A stretch of DNA of 64,000 nt from Jacaranda mimosifolia (taxonomy: Eukaryota; Streptophyta; Magnoliopsida; Lamiales; Bignoniaceae), in the NCBI GenBank assembly GCA_018894105.1, contig CM032117.1, positions 36,808,501 through 36,872,500 of the forward strand, in the 5' to 3' direction. A model generated the notes under the pieces. The model saw only the letters and a program-made list of their open reading frames with translations. It did no database searches and was not told the origin of the DNA. How positions within the stretch are numbered: the first letter of the stretch is position 1; each line of letters begins with the position of its first letter. Positions 46,265-57,948 of the stretch are shown one piece after another. The translations under genes were made by a program, and so were the position numbers.

Positions 46265-46269
46265 TATAG

Positions 46270-48690
46270 ATGTGTTGGGAGGTCGAGACATTGAACAAAG
46301 TGCATTATTGGCTAACTTATAGATGATGACCAAACTAGTATTTTTGACTTTAAAACAATCATTATTGCTTCCAATGACAATACATGGAGATGGCTTCACT
46401 TCATCCTTAATATACGTTTCTTAGCGAGTCAATATGAGCAGAGTTTCTATGAGCAGGCTAAGTGTCTTGGCCTATAACAATTGAAAAAAAAGGGGAGGGA
46501 TAGAAATGACTAAGGACAACAATTACACTTAAATAGAGTTTGCATGTGGCATTAATGGCAACCTGAAAGCAAGATTACTTTTAGTAACCATCCTACTACT
46601 AAGAAACTTTGGAGAACTACTAAATACAGGAGAAAAAAAAGTAAAGGGGAGAGTGCTTGGATTCTAATGTTACCTCACAATGTCCCTACCCAAAGTTGAG
46701 GCTTGAATTTAATTAGCTCATTGAATCTTGTTCTACTAGTTTGGATGAAGTGAAGAATATTTAAGTTCAAGAACCAATTATAATGATAATGAATGCATAA
46801 ACGGAAGAAAGATATACTTGAGCATGCTAATCTGACTGTCCAATGCTATTATATTATATTTGGCTTATAATCATGCCCTTTTATAGTGCCTCATCAAGTC
46901 TTCCAATTGGAGCAAGAGTAGAAATTACCAAGTATTGCGATTTAATCAAAGTAGGAAATTGGTTTACAATCAAATTTGAGTAAATCTAGAAGTGTTCTAT
47001 TTTCCAAATTTGAAAAAGAAAATAAATAAGGTTGTTTCTCAATGCACTATGAATCCATAAAGAGAAAGTTGGAGTTTGAAATATATAATTAGACGCATTC
47101 TAGTTTACTAAAGGCATTTTGGTTGGCTTGATAAGGCAGGGTAGAGTCATTTTATCCTGCTTTATTATTTATTTGGATTGAGTGATAACAATCTAGTAGG
47201 CCCATCCTATAACCTTCGAATCACATCTATATGTGCAAAGTGTGTGATAACTATATCGGCTAAGTACCTTAGTTTCTTTTATCTCAGACTTATGTATTTG
47301 TCTTCATTCTACCTTTTCCCCATTAACTTATTATAACAAATAACCAAAAAACCCTTTTGCAATTCAAACAAAAATTGGCCTGATTTTCATCTGTCACCCG
47401 AGATCTTCAAATCAACATTTTAGGGCTCAAAGCGAACTACCCTGAGGGCTCTTGAAAAGAGGTAAATCTAAATTTTTCCAATACTATTTTCTTGTTACTA
47501 ACATTCATACTTGCTCTTACTGAGTCTAACTTTGTCATAATCAAAATTTCTTGATAGTTCATTGCTCGTTCCTGTATTTTCATAGAAGTGTGAGTACAAG
47601 TATTGTTTCACCATGAAGGAAAATGGTATCTCCTCACTCAAATTCTTTCTTTTAAGTTTAAGTTTTTGCTTTATAATTTTTATTAAAGACCAAACTCATT
47701 ATTGATTTGTGTATTTTATGTTATGTTTTTTTTGTATTTGCCCAAACTTGTTGCTTGTTCCTACATTTTTGCCTTATGATTTTGAGTTTATATTTTTCTG
47801 TTTATATATACTGGGGCTTTTGAGTTTGTATTTTTTTTATGTTCTTGCTTTGTTGAAGAATTTCCATATGATAAATATGTCTAGGAAGTTTTTGACAAAT
47901 GTATAGAGATACGCATTGTGGGTCTAGTGGGGACCGTTAGCTTTAAGGGCATTAATGATAATATTTTTAAACACAAATATGATGTTATTGTGACAACAAA
48001 TGACCAACTGTCCATAGGATGAGAAAGTTGTTAGTTAGACTAGAGTTGCAAGAGCATCTAGAGCAAGTACAAGTATTTTTAAGTAGAGTCATTTTGTTGG
48101 TTCTGATTAGCATTTGCTAGTATACCTAACAATAATTATTTATTGAGGTTTCCTTTCTCTAGAACTTCCATAAAAGTCAACCAGTAGCTCTCCCCTAAAT
48201 AATCAACAAAAACATTATGAGTGAAATGATTGATACTTTTTCCCCCATTCCAATTCATTAAGAACAATGATATTATATTAGAAGAGGTCACTCAAAATGT
48301 GCACAACTAAAAACCTGAAATTGCCATCATTTATAAAGACAACAGTGCCATCTTTCACAGTAAATGGCACTTTCTTAAATAGATAATCTATCATCTCCAT
48401 GTTTGTGCCTCTGAATACGAACTATAGCCCTGTGTTTAGAAATCAAAAGCCACTATCTTGAACTAACCACCTAGTATTTCCAACAAGTAAAAGGAAATAG
48501 TAAAGTGATTTTCCTATGGTACATGATTTTAATTTTTGCTAAACATAAAAAATATCTTCATTATAGGTAATTTAGAGAATGACAGTCTATTATATTTTGT
48601 GATAAACATATATCTATAATGGATAATCAAACTCGTCATTATATTTTAGCTATGATGATGCTCCATTGTATTTATGAAGAATTGACTCAT
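46270..48690. other. Unassigned low-copy DNA upstream of the Harbinger remnant
   Basis: No gene is recognised. An imperfect stem (ATAAGGCAGG near 47132 facing CCTGCTTTAT near 47155) resembles a MITE end, but no partner terminus was found. Part of this stretch may be the 5' flank of the PIF/Harbinger element whose transposase remnant begins near 48700. Confidence 0.3.
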
Positions 48691-48699
48691 CTTGCATAC

Positions 48700-50019
48700 A
48701 CCATGTATCATGCCTACATGAGCCATGTAGGCCATATACGGCATAGAAGCGCTATTCATTATAGTATAACATCAAAGGTCCCAAGATAAATTGAGCATTT
48801 AAGAGATAAAAAATTGACATTTCTGATGAGACTTGTATCGATAATTTTAGGATGAATAGATATACATTTGCGTGCTTGTGTTTCTTATTAGAACATTTAG
48901 GTTGATTGGTTCTGAGTAGACATGTAAGCATTCAAGGAAAAGTTATAGTTTTTCTTTTTGTGCTATCACAGTTTCAAGGGAGACTTCAAAAGTTTAGGGT
49001 ACACTATCAACAAATACTTCAATAGGTTCTTAATGAACTTTTAAAGTTGGGCCTTATGTTTCTGGCGCATCTTAATCCTATGGGTTATGACTATTTAGAC
49101 TCACAATGGAGGTACTTTTAGCTAAATGTTGACTTTGTCAAGTAATCTTATATGTCTTTCTTTTTCTTAAAAGAAAGTCAAAAGTTCAAATCATATAGCC
49201 ATGTTTTATTCTATTCTTGATAATATTGGCATATCTATTATGCATGAAGCGAGATGTTTAGGTGCACTTGATGGACCCTATATTGAAGTGAGGGTTAGGG
49301 AAGCTAATCAGCTATGGTATAGATAAAAAAGGATGATATTTTGATTAATGTGCTTGTAGTATGTTATCGAAACATGAACTTTGTTTATGTATTAACCATA
49401 TGGAAAGGTTCTACTATGGACAATCACATGTTTTGGGATGTCATAACAAGGGCAAATGGTTCAGAAGTTTCTCATGGTTCGATATGTTTTTATTATGTAA
49501 ATAATTATTGCTTAATTTGCATTATTTAATATATATCTTTCGTGTTAATTTTTGAATTTCTAAAAACTTGCATGATGTTATTACTTAGTGGATGGAGGTT
49601 ATACTAACGGAGATAACTTCCTAACACCATATCGAGGAGTAAGGTATCATTTGAAGGAATGGACATCAAGGCCTGGTCTACCTCCAAATCCTAAAGAGTA
49701 CTTTAATATGAAGTACTTAAAGGCACATAACATCATTGAACGTGCAATTAGCCTTCTAAAATAAAGATAGGTAGTGCTTCATAGTCCTATCTACTACTCA
49801 ATCGAATTCCAAAATCACATCATAATGGCATATGTCCTTCTCCACAACTATATACGATAATCTACGCCATATGATTCAATCGAGTGGGAAATCCCTGAGA
49901 ACATAGTTTCTAAGGATGATAACATTGTTGATTACATATAAATTGTTAAGCCATCCAATTCATAGGCTAGTTGGAAGGATAATATAGCAACCACTATGTA
50001 CGATGATTGGATAGTTTAA
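48700..50019 (+). pseudogene. PIF/Harbinger transposase pseudogene
   Basis: This is a decayed DDE transposase (the family is DUF8040 plus DDE_Tnp_4). The N-terminal domain is seen as DETCIDNFRMNRYTFACLC followed by FLLEHLG (from 48816). Then LVLSRHVSIQGKVIVFL follows in the same order as in family members. The DDE domain begins CLGALDGPYIEVRVREAN (first Asp codon 49270-49272), continues NMNFVYVLTIWKGSTMDN (second Asp), then YYLVDGGYTNGDNFLTPYRG and VRYHLKEW (from about 49574). NIIERAISLLK carries the Glu. It ends NIATTMYDDWIV before TAA (50017-50019). About 80-100 bases between SHGS and YYLVD may be a decayed intron. Several stops and shifts make it non-functional. Confidence 0.85.
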
Positions 50020-50298
50020 AACATGAATAGATTAGAAACTTGCTTAAGTTTGGATTTTTTTTTTGCATATATGTTTTGATGATAAGAAAATTCATAATTG
50101 ATTTGATTATTTATGTTGAATGGATGATTAAAAAGTTTTTAGTTGTATCTTTTCATATGATATTGCATCTACATCTTTTGATAATTGAGTAGGTTAGCAA
50201 TTCTTATATTTTCAAGTGATACATGTTATCGTAGTTTTGCAGAAATAACGACTGCTTATCAGAAGGGTAAAGGCAAAGCTGCAACATATGAAACACAT

Positions 50299-51260
50299 AT
50301 AACATGGACCCTGTAAAAGGAATAAGTGATGCTTTTAGGCTTACGGGACGTAGTCCTTGCTAGTTGGAAGGCACATGGACACATGGATCTTTCAATTGTG
50401 ATTTTTTGAATATTTTGGAGCACAAGGTTATGGAAGCCATTCTTGGAACTAATATTTGTGCACAACCACATATCAACTTGGAGGTACATGTATGGAAGAA
50501 ATACTACTGCAGTTTTGCAGAAAATATTGAGTACATGCAGTTTTGGATGAGACTCTATGACATTTTAGATTAAGGTAGATGACGATGTTTGGCAAGAATA
50601 TTTAAAGGTAATTTAGTAGCTTTTTACTTGGTTACAATAAATCTACATGGTTATAATAATTTAATGCATTTGTAAGACGTGTTTTTACTTATATGGCAGA
50701 GCGATCCTTCAACAAAGAATATGCGTAACAATTCATGGCCTTATTATGAACAAAGATTAGAAATTTTCAAGAAGGACATGCTAATGGTGAAGAAACTAAA
50801 GTTATCGGGGACGAAGAAAATTATACCCACACTATTGATGCTAAAGATGTGTTTGATGCCCAAGATTCCTATATACGTATTTCGGACCCATGTGAATTTG
50901 ATATGGAAATAGACTCACATTTTCAACTAATACTAGTAGATCATCATCTAAGAAGAGCAATTCAAGGAGAATAAAATAGTTGATCTTGTGGATGGTGAAA
51001 TAGAAGACATTATTTGTACTCTGAGAAGCAGGACAAGAAATTTAAGTCTTTTTCAAAAAGCTCAAGCCTCCAATGAGACCTACTAATGGCTCTGAAGGTA
51101 GTTGAGATGCTCTCACTAATGTTGTCGCTACGATGCTAGGGCTTAATATGGACTAGCAACTCACTTTAGCTATTCGTTTAGCTACAAATAAAGATCAGTT
51201 GGATTGTTTTGAGCCCATGCACGCGGAGGCAAGAAAAAGATGGCATATAGGATGCTGTGA
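50299..51260 (+). pseudogene. Myb/SANT-like second gene of a PIF/Harbinger element (pseudogene)
   Basis: PIF/Harbinger elements carry a second, Myb/SANT-like gene that helps the transposase bind DNA. The remnant begins ITWTL (50299) with LASWKAHGHMDLS, then shifts to NILEHKVMEAILGTNICAQP and HINLEVHVWKKYY (to about 50500), the usual order of the Myb_DNA-bind_3 fold. DDVWQEYLK (about 50581-50608) is followed by a likely intron (GTAATTTAG to ATGGCAG, 50609-50700) and then SDPSTKNMRNNSWPYYEQRL. A shifted Asp/Glu-rich C-terminal part runs to about 51260. It lies 280 bp after the transposase on the same strand, consistent with one element. Stops and shifts show it is dead. Confidence 0.7.
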
Positions 51261-51629
51261 TGAGGGATTTGTAGGTTTATGTTTATTTTCTCATAATCAA
51301 ACTTTTGACTGATGCATTTTGCTGGAGTGTAAGCATTTATGATGTTGTATTTGCTAATCTCCTGCATTTTGTTGGCCAGTAAGAATATGACTGTTGTATA
51401 TGGACTAGAGTATATTTTGTAAGAATTTTTGTTGCATATGACTATTGTAAGTATATTTTGTTAGAGTAAAGAGTATATTTTGTTTGTGGAATGTATGATC
51501 GTAGTAAGTTGTGTGGAATGTATGAAGTTATTTGTGAACTTAAGCACTTGGGGTAAGTTGGATGTAATGTTGGTAAGTTTGTGAACTTAAACACTCCATA
51601 CTAAGAGCCTTAAAATATAGTTGCCCAAA

Positions 51630-51775
51630 AGGCTTTTCGCCTGGGTAGATATCCCTTGTGCCTAGGCATAATGCATTTTTCCTAGTATCCCTTACGCCTA
51701 GGCATTAATGCATTACACTTGTGCACGAGGCATTTTGCCTAGGTCCCTTTGCGCTTCGGCATTAATCCATAATAA
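51630..51775. repeat. Short degenerate repeats with CCTAGGCAT cores
   Basis: CCTAGGCAT or near forms recur with TATCCCTT(G/A)(T/C)G spacers at about 45-bp intervals. The CCTAGG cores are palindromic. No further function can be read from it. Confidence 0.5.
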
Positions 51776-51899
51776 TGTAAACTCAAAAAATAATAGATAA
51801 ATACATATACTTAAGCTAAATATTAATAACATAATATTAAAAAACATAAATGCGGATACTTAAATTTAAAAAAATAAAAATGACATTTACTAAAGAAAT

Positions 51900-52790
51900 A
51901 CAACGACTATAATATTACTAGGCAACACAGTAGAGGCATCAGGTTGGTTTTGAAAATCCATATTTATCTAGCATTTCAAGAGAGCAAGAGGCTTGAGAGC
52001 TATCATGTTCATCATCATGTGATACTCAGTATACCAACTTTTTGGCCATTGATAAGTCTACACCTTATGCTCTTTCGCATAGGCCTTCTCCTTATCGGAT
52101 CTATTGTCTTGTGGTTGGTTAACTTCTTTGCTATATTACAGAATACCAAATGCATTGAAACCTTGATTTCCATATGAAACCAAATTTCTCCAAAAAGATG
52201 TAGTTTGTATGAACAAATTATTTTCTCCTATCATAATTTCTTCATTATTAGTAGAAATCTATATGACCTAATGCTGTGTATGAGGCCTCCGTGTTAAATC
52301 ATAGGTACCATAAAATATAGTGAATAATTACTGCCAACACGGCTCATTTTCAAGTATGTTGGCCACTATTGTGGGGTACTTCTGCAATAAAATAAAATAA
52401 AAAGAAATAATGAATACATGTAGACAATGTTATATTATTAGAAAAATCAAAATTGAAATCATTTGTGACAAACCTCTATAGAAGCCATCCAATTTATTTT
52501 CGGGCAATTCACAAAATTATTTCCTCTATCGAAAGTTAAACACAGTATATCTTTCATATAGAAAATTTCACCTCTTCATACAATCTTTGAAAGTAAATTT
52601 TGTACCAAACACCTCATTGATATCTCGTAATGCTTTTTTATGGTTGTCGTTCTAGTTTTGGAATCATATAAAGCTTCTAAAGTAGCCTGATCCGCTAGTT
52701 TACATATGAAAGTATAATCAACATGCTTTTTCCATTCGTTATCATAAAAAAATCATATTGCTCACGAATTTTTCTCCCAGCCATAGAGAT
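51900..52790 (-). pseudogene. Second Myb/SANT-like gene remnant, opposite strand
   Basis: On the minus strand a frame reads DNEWKKHVDYTFICKLADQA (near 52740) and later, after a probable intron, KYPTIVANILENEPCW then LFTIFYGTYD (near 52370-52300). The spacing of the Trp, the KxP and EPxWxxLxxxFG-like positions resembles Myb/SANT-like proteins related to Harbinger accessory genes. Stops occur in both exons. Similarity is judged by eye, so the assignment is weaker than for 50299-51260. Confidence 0.4.
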
Positions 52791-52799
52791 AAATTGTAA

Positions 52800-55690
52800 A
52801 TGATATTTGATAACTATAATAAGTTAAGTTGGGTGCACACTTATAGGACAATGGAGACCCATTTGTAATGTGAACCTTAAACAATTATGATCTATTTTCA
52901 ATAAAATGGGCATCACTTTATGTATCAGTTGATTTGAAATAAAATGGACAACATATTCACATAAAAGCTTGAGCATGCACGTTGGGATAAAGTTAAAGTT
53001 GTATCGAGTCCTTGCGCATGGGCCTTCATTTTGTGCAGATTATACTTCTTTATCTTCAATTTTCTCTATTAAATATGCACTAGGCAACAAAGTGAAAGTT
53101 GCATCGGTTCATAGATGTATGCACAGCTAGTTTACTTTTGTTAATCAAGAACTGAATTCTTACCATCCATTTATGTACTAAATATGCACTAGGGAACAAA
53201 ATGAAGCCTATTCATGCATGCATGCACAACTTGTTTGCTTTTGTTAATCAAGAGAACGCATGCGGACAAAAGATTAAGAACTCATTTAGTCTAATGCTCT
53301 TTTGCTATTACATGCATGCAAATGGAAGATTAAAGAATGAATACATACATAACAGAATTAGTGCTACAAATGATCATCCTTTGGTTTTGACATAAAGCTA
53401 AGTTGATTTGCATTACACGTATGGCTTCACAGCGTTTTGGTCATTCAGTTTTAATTAAGATTTCAAACACTTATGTCTTATAACTAAGGTATTTAAAGCT
53501 TATATAAGGTCACTTATAAGCTTCACAAAAGCACCGCTACACAACGCATATTCTAAATCTCATTTCATCCTACAAAATGGCTAATAATCCCATTCCATCA
53601 CAAGATAAAATTTTCTACAATGCTTCTGAATGACGAATGTAGATCAATACTTCATCTGCGTTCTACATTGCCTCGTGGTTGCTGGATGGAATCACTTGTA
53701 TTGCACTACTTGTAGCACAGTTACAAATGAGATAGCTATGATTTAATATATGATTACCCATTTTTATGTAAGCAATTTCACGCTTTGCATCATGGGTACA
53801 ATGTCTTTAAGTAACTTATTACCTTCTCAGGTGTAATTTATGACCATCCATCATACACTTTCTTAATCTCTGGAGATCAATGAGAGGATATAATTGTAGT
53901 ATAATTTTCTTCATAATTATCTACCCTTTTCAAATTATTGAAAAGTTTAGATTATTTTAATTTTTTTCATTTGATATCTCGTACGAATTAGTTATAGGGT
54001 TAATGCTAATATCCAATAGCAACAATGATTTGCAAGAGCGTACAAGTTTGTAGGAGAAATGGCTTGGGCTAGATTATGAATGATGTTTGAAGAAGAGTTC
54101 CATGAAGTTCTCAATTAGTGCCAAAGCAACATGGACTTGATTAATTGTCTATTTTCAATGTGAAAGGGTTGCCTTGTATTTTTATTTATGTAATGTCATT
54201 ATTTTTCAAAGTTTTTAAATAGTCTTAATTATTAATATATTGTATGGTAATGTTAGTGTCGTTGTTTTCCAATGTCATTATTTAAGTCTTAAACATTGGT
54301 TCTAAAATTATATTTTAAGGTGGCATAGAAAAAAATATAAACATAAGGTTAGTTCAAAATTACATAAGGGTAGTTTAAAATAACATAAGTAGGATTTGCT
54401 ACAAAATGACATAAGTTCTCACTAATCGTGCATTACACCATAATAGCAAATCCATTATAAGCATCACAAGACAACCTATATAAATTTAGGCAGGATGACA
54501 GCGAGGACAACTATCATAGTGATGAGATACCATAGCTGAGGCATGACAAACAACAACAAAATCCTGCTACTATCATCATATTATGGCACAAATTTTCAAC
54601 ACTTGAAAGGGGCGAAGTTGTACTCCTATAAGCTTAATGTGGATGATCATATGACATTGATGAATGGGGAATGGTGCTTCTTTGCAACGTGCATGACGAG
54701 CCTTCTTCGACATTGTAGCTATAGGATTGAGGAGCCTTCCTAAATTTGAGAGAAGATTGGACACTCGTGAAGGTCAATATGTTAACTGCAAATTGATCAT
54801 TATAGGTTATATAATGAAGATGTGTATATCTATTTTGTCCTACTTGATCAACCCATATGAACCAAAACTTGTGTTTCTTATCAACCAGACTCTTGTAATA
54901 GTACCTTTTGGGATTTTGTGCTTAAGGACTGACTCATAAGAACAACATTATACCATTACCACATTATCATAGAATAGCTCGTTCCTTGACCATATACTTT
55001 TAAAAAATAGACAATGATCAAATAAGCATATGTCATTAAAAACAATGTACTAGCATATGAAATAAAATAAGCATCATGAAATATAAAGCTTCTATTTAAT
55101 TTGCAACATACTTAGTTTTTTGAAAATTAAAAAGGTTTCAAATTCAAATTCAAATTAACTCTAATCATCCATATTTTTCAACATTTGCATACCATTGAAA
55201 TTTCAATCATAATAATAAAATAAAGAAGAAAAAAAAGAATTAAAATGAATGCAGTCATTTCTATGTGTGTTGGAGTACTGCAAACCTTAAAATTAGTCTA
55301 CAGATTAGTCCATAAACACACTTCATGCAGAAATTTATTCCATAAAATAAAACTAAATACTCTCAGTCCAAGAATGAATTACATTAGAAAAAAAAAACTT
55401 CACTTGCTAGAGTGAAGTCTTCGAATAAGAAGTTTTTGTAAAAATTAGACTGCCAGAGTAGTACATCAAAAAAGTTGCTAGTGGGATTTACCTCTCCAAA
55501 TGGGGATAATAGCATGCAAAAGAAAACATTATGAGGGGGGTGTTGTGTAGTGGGAGCTAATTACAATGTGTGGTATAGAAAGGAGAAAAGAAGAATTTTT
55601 TTAACAAGGACAAGAAGGTCAGTTCTTGGATTTAGCCAAGATGCAAGGATGTTGAACCAAACACAACAAACAATAATCATGTGAGAATAT
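52800..55690. other. Unassigned AT-rich DNA
   Basis: No coding domain is recognised on either strand. Short open frames at 53201-53395, 54543-54743 and 54727-54939 have no motif I can name. The region may include flanks of the Harbinger elements. Its end is the target site of the next copia insertion. Confidence 0.35.
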
Positions 55691-55695
55691 ACACA

Positions 55696-57933
55696 TGTTG
55701 GAATAGTGCCTCGCAGCCAATTAGGTTGGCATGTAAACTATTTTACTTGTGATACGATCTTGATTGAATGATATTCATAATAAATGGCCATCTTCATCTT
55801 ATGCTTATTTTACTTCACTAGCATTTGGTTGAAGCCATTAGATCACACAAGACTATAGGATTGGGTCTCTCATTGAGTGGTGATCATAAAATAAGTCCCA
55901 CACGGTCATGATCTTAAAATATTTCAAGTCGTAGAATCTTATGAGATAGGACATCTAAGATTCGGATATACTTGCACTAACAGTGCATAAATCCAAGGGG
56001 CTAGATACTGCTCCGTTTCATGAGCAATCCATGTTAGAAATGGGTGCATATGTGTTTGTTAAAGAACAAGTTCACTGAATGCCTGCCTAAAGAATCCATT
56101 AGATAGCGGTAGTGGCAAGTTCTACAGCTTACGCTAGTGCATATAATTTGTTCTTTGACTTGAGGATCTATGGTAACCTTGTGTTTAGGTCCTCATGCTT
56201 TCACTCTTTCTTAACGATTGTGCTAGTCATTCGGGTTGAGCTCGGGTGTGAGCTAATTAGATATGGAGGTTTGTGAGATCCAAAATGGGATCCGTCTCCT
56301 CATCGTTGTGAAGGGCGAGTACATTTTCTATGTATTCTATAATGATCTATTCCACAAAATCCTTGCGTATGTTAGTATGACAATTTGGAAAAAGAATTTT
56401 CTAAGGTCATAAAGAAGAATCGGACATTGGGAATAGAAATATAGTTATCGAGGCTATTAGAGAGTCGCCAAATATCTTACCCTAGGCCTCTTTCGGGAGA
56501 TAGAAAATGGAAGGACTGTATTTGCATGGCAAGCGTAGAGCTAGAATGGTTCTCCAAGAGCATATTCATTTCAGCCAATTATTTGGGCCCATGGGTTTGA
56601 GGTTGGACATCGACGACATCGACCATAGAGATTGGATACTCTTCACTTAATAGAGATTAATTGAATTGAGTCATTAGTTTAAATGAGTTTAAACTAATGT
56701 AAATATTCCAATATTCTTAATATCACAAGAGCTATGAGCCCATGTCCAATGAATGATAGAACTTAATGGGTCACACACAAAAGCCAATAGGAAGTCCTAT
56801 TTGATGAAGGAAATTTTCTAAGAGTTAGAAAATTCTACATGACCGATTTCATGGAGGAAAAATCTTTGGCTAATTTTTGGTCATTTTGGCTTGATTAATT
56901 TAATTGCTAAATTAATCATAATAATTTAAGGAGTTAAATTAGACCAATTAAATTAAGGAGTTAATTTAATTGGAGCCATATGACTATCAATTGGTCAAGT
57001 TAGCTTAAAGAGTTAAGCTAGCACCTTCTAGCTTAAAGAGTTAAGCTAGTTGACTTAAGGAGTTAAGTTAAGATTAATTAATTAAATTAAGGGATTAATT
57101 TAATTAATGTGAAGAATTATTTTGGAGGAAAATTCAAAATGAAAGAGTTCATTTGGAGTGAATTTAGTATTTATTTAGATGACATTTCTTGAGATGAAAT
57201 CAAGATTTCAAATGAAATTCAAATACAAGTGAAATTCACATTTCACATAAAACTTGCCTTGCAAGTTGGCGCCAACCTCATAGGAGGTGTGATGCTAACT
57301 TGCATCACACCTCCACCCCTATAAATAGGAGTGAGGTGGCCAGCCAAGCTAGCTTGCACATTCTAATTGTTAGATTCCATTTTTCCTCCAAATTGTGTGA
57401 TTCACTCATCTGTTGAAGTCTCACACTTTCTTTTTCACCCTCTCTCCTAAATTTCGGCCTTCACCACTTCTTCTCTTCTTGGTTTTGTAGATGACTAAGA
57501 ATTTATTGGGATTTTCCTATAGTGTATGGATCATCACATTAGAGGCTAGAGAATTCGATAGCTTTGTTTTGGAGATCCACTGCAAGGGCAGAAATTTTGG
57601 AGGCTTGTTTCCAGACCTTGCCAGATTCATTTTCTGCTGAAATTTTTGCTGGAGCTTCCTTAATGTGTTGAGGAGGTTGTATCCATCTTTTAGAAAATTT
57701 GAAGCTATTTTGATGGGGCAAAAGTTTCCAAGTTTCCGTTGTGCCAAAGGAAGACATCTTTGAAGAGTTCAAGTTTTTCCTCTATTCTACCTTGGATTTT
57801 TTAGCATTCAAGGTAAATATCTTCTTCTAAATCCATTTTACAGCATGATTTTATCCTTGGGAGGTGTGTATACAAGTTTTGATTTAGCTTTATTTGGTTT
57901 ATTTCATGGATCCTTGTGCTACACACTCCTTCA
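55696..57933 (+). repeat. 5' LTR (2238 bp)
   Basis: It starts TGTTGGAATAGTGCC and ends ACACACTCCTTCA. It agrees in length with the LTR at 16103 (2232) and the solo LTR (2233). The GAGTTAA-type block is at 56930-57070. Confidence 0.92.
57285..57327 (+). promoter_or_regulatory. LTR palindrome and TATA box
   Basis: AGGTGTGATGC (57285-57295) and GCATCACACCT (57302-57312) are perfect arms with a 6-bp spacer. TATAAATA follows at 57320-57327. The TATA box has changed form here while the palindrome is intact. Confidence 0.65.
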
Positions 57934-57935
57934 AA

Positions 57936-57948
57936 TGGTATAAGAGAC
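57936..57948 (+). other. Primer-binding site, mutated
   Basis: TGGTATAAGAGAC lies two bases after the LTR and differs from TGGTATCAGAGC in its core at one position, with one more change at the end. Confidence 0.75.

Noticed and set aside
50000..54950. Host gene with introns around the Myb-like frames
   Set aside because: Stops and shifts in each recognisable exon and the adjoining Harbinger transposase favour transposon remnants.
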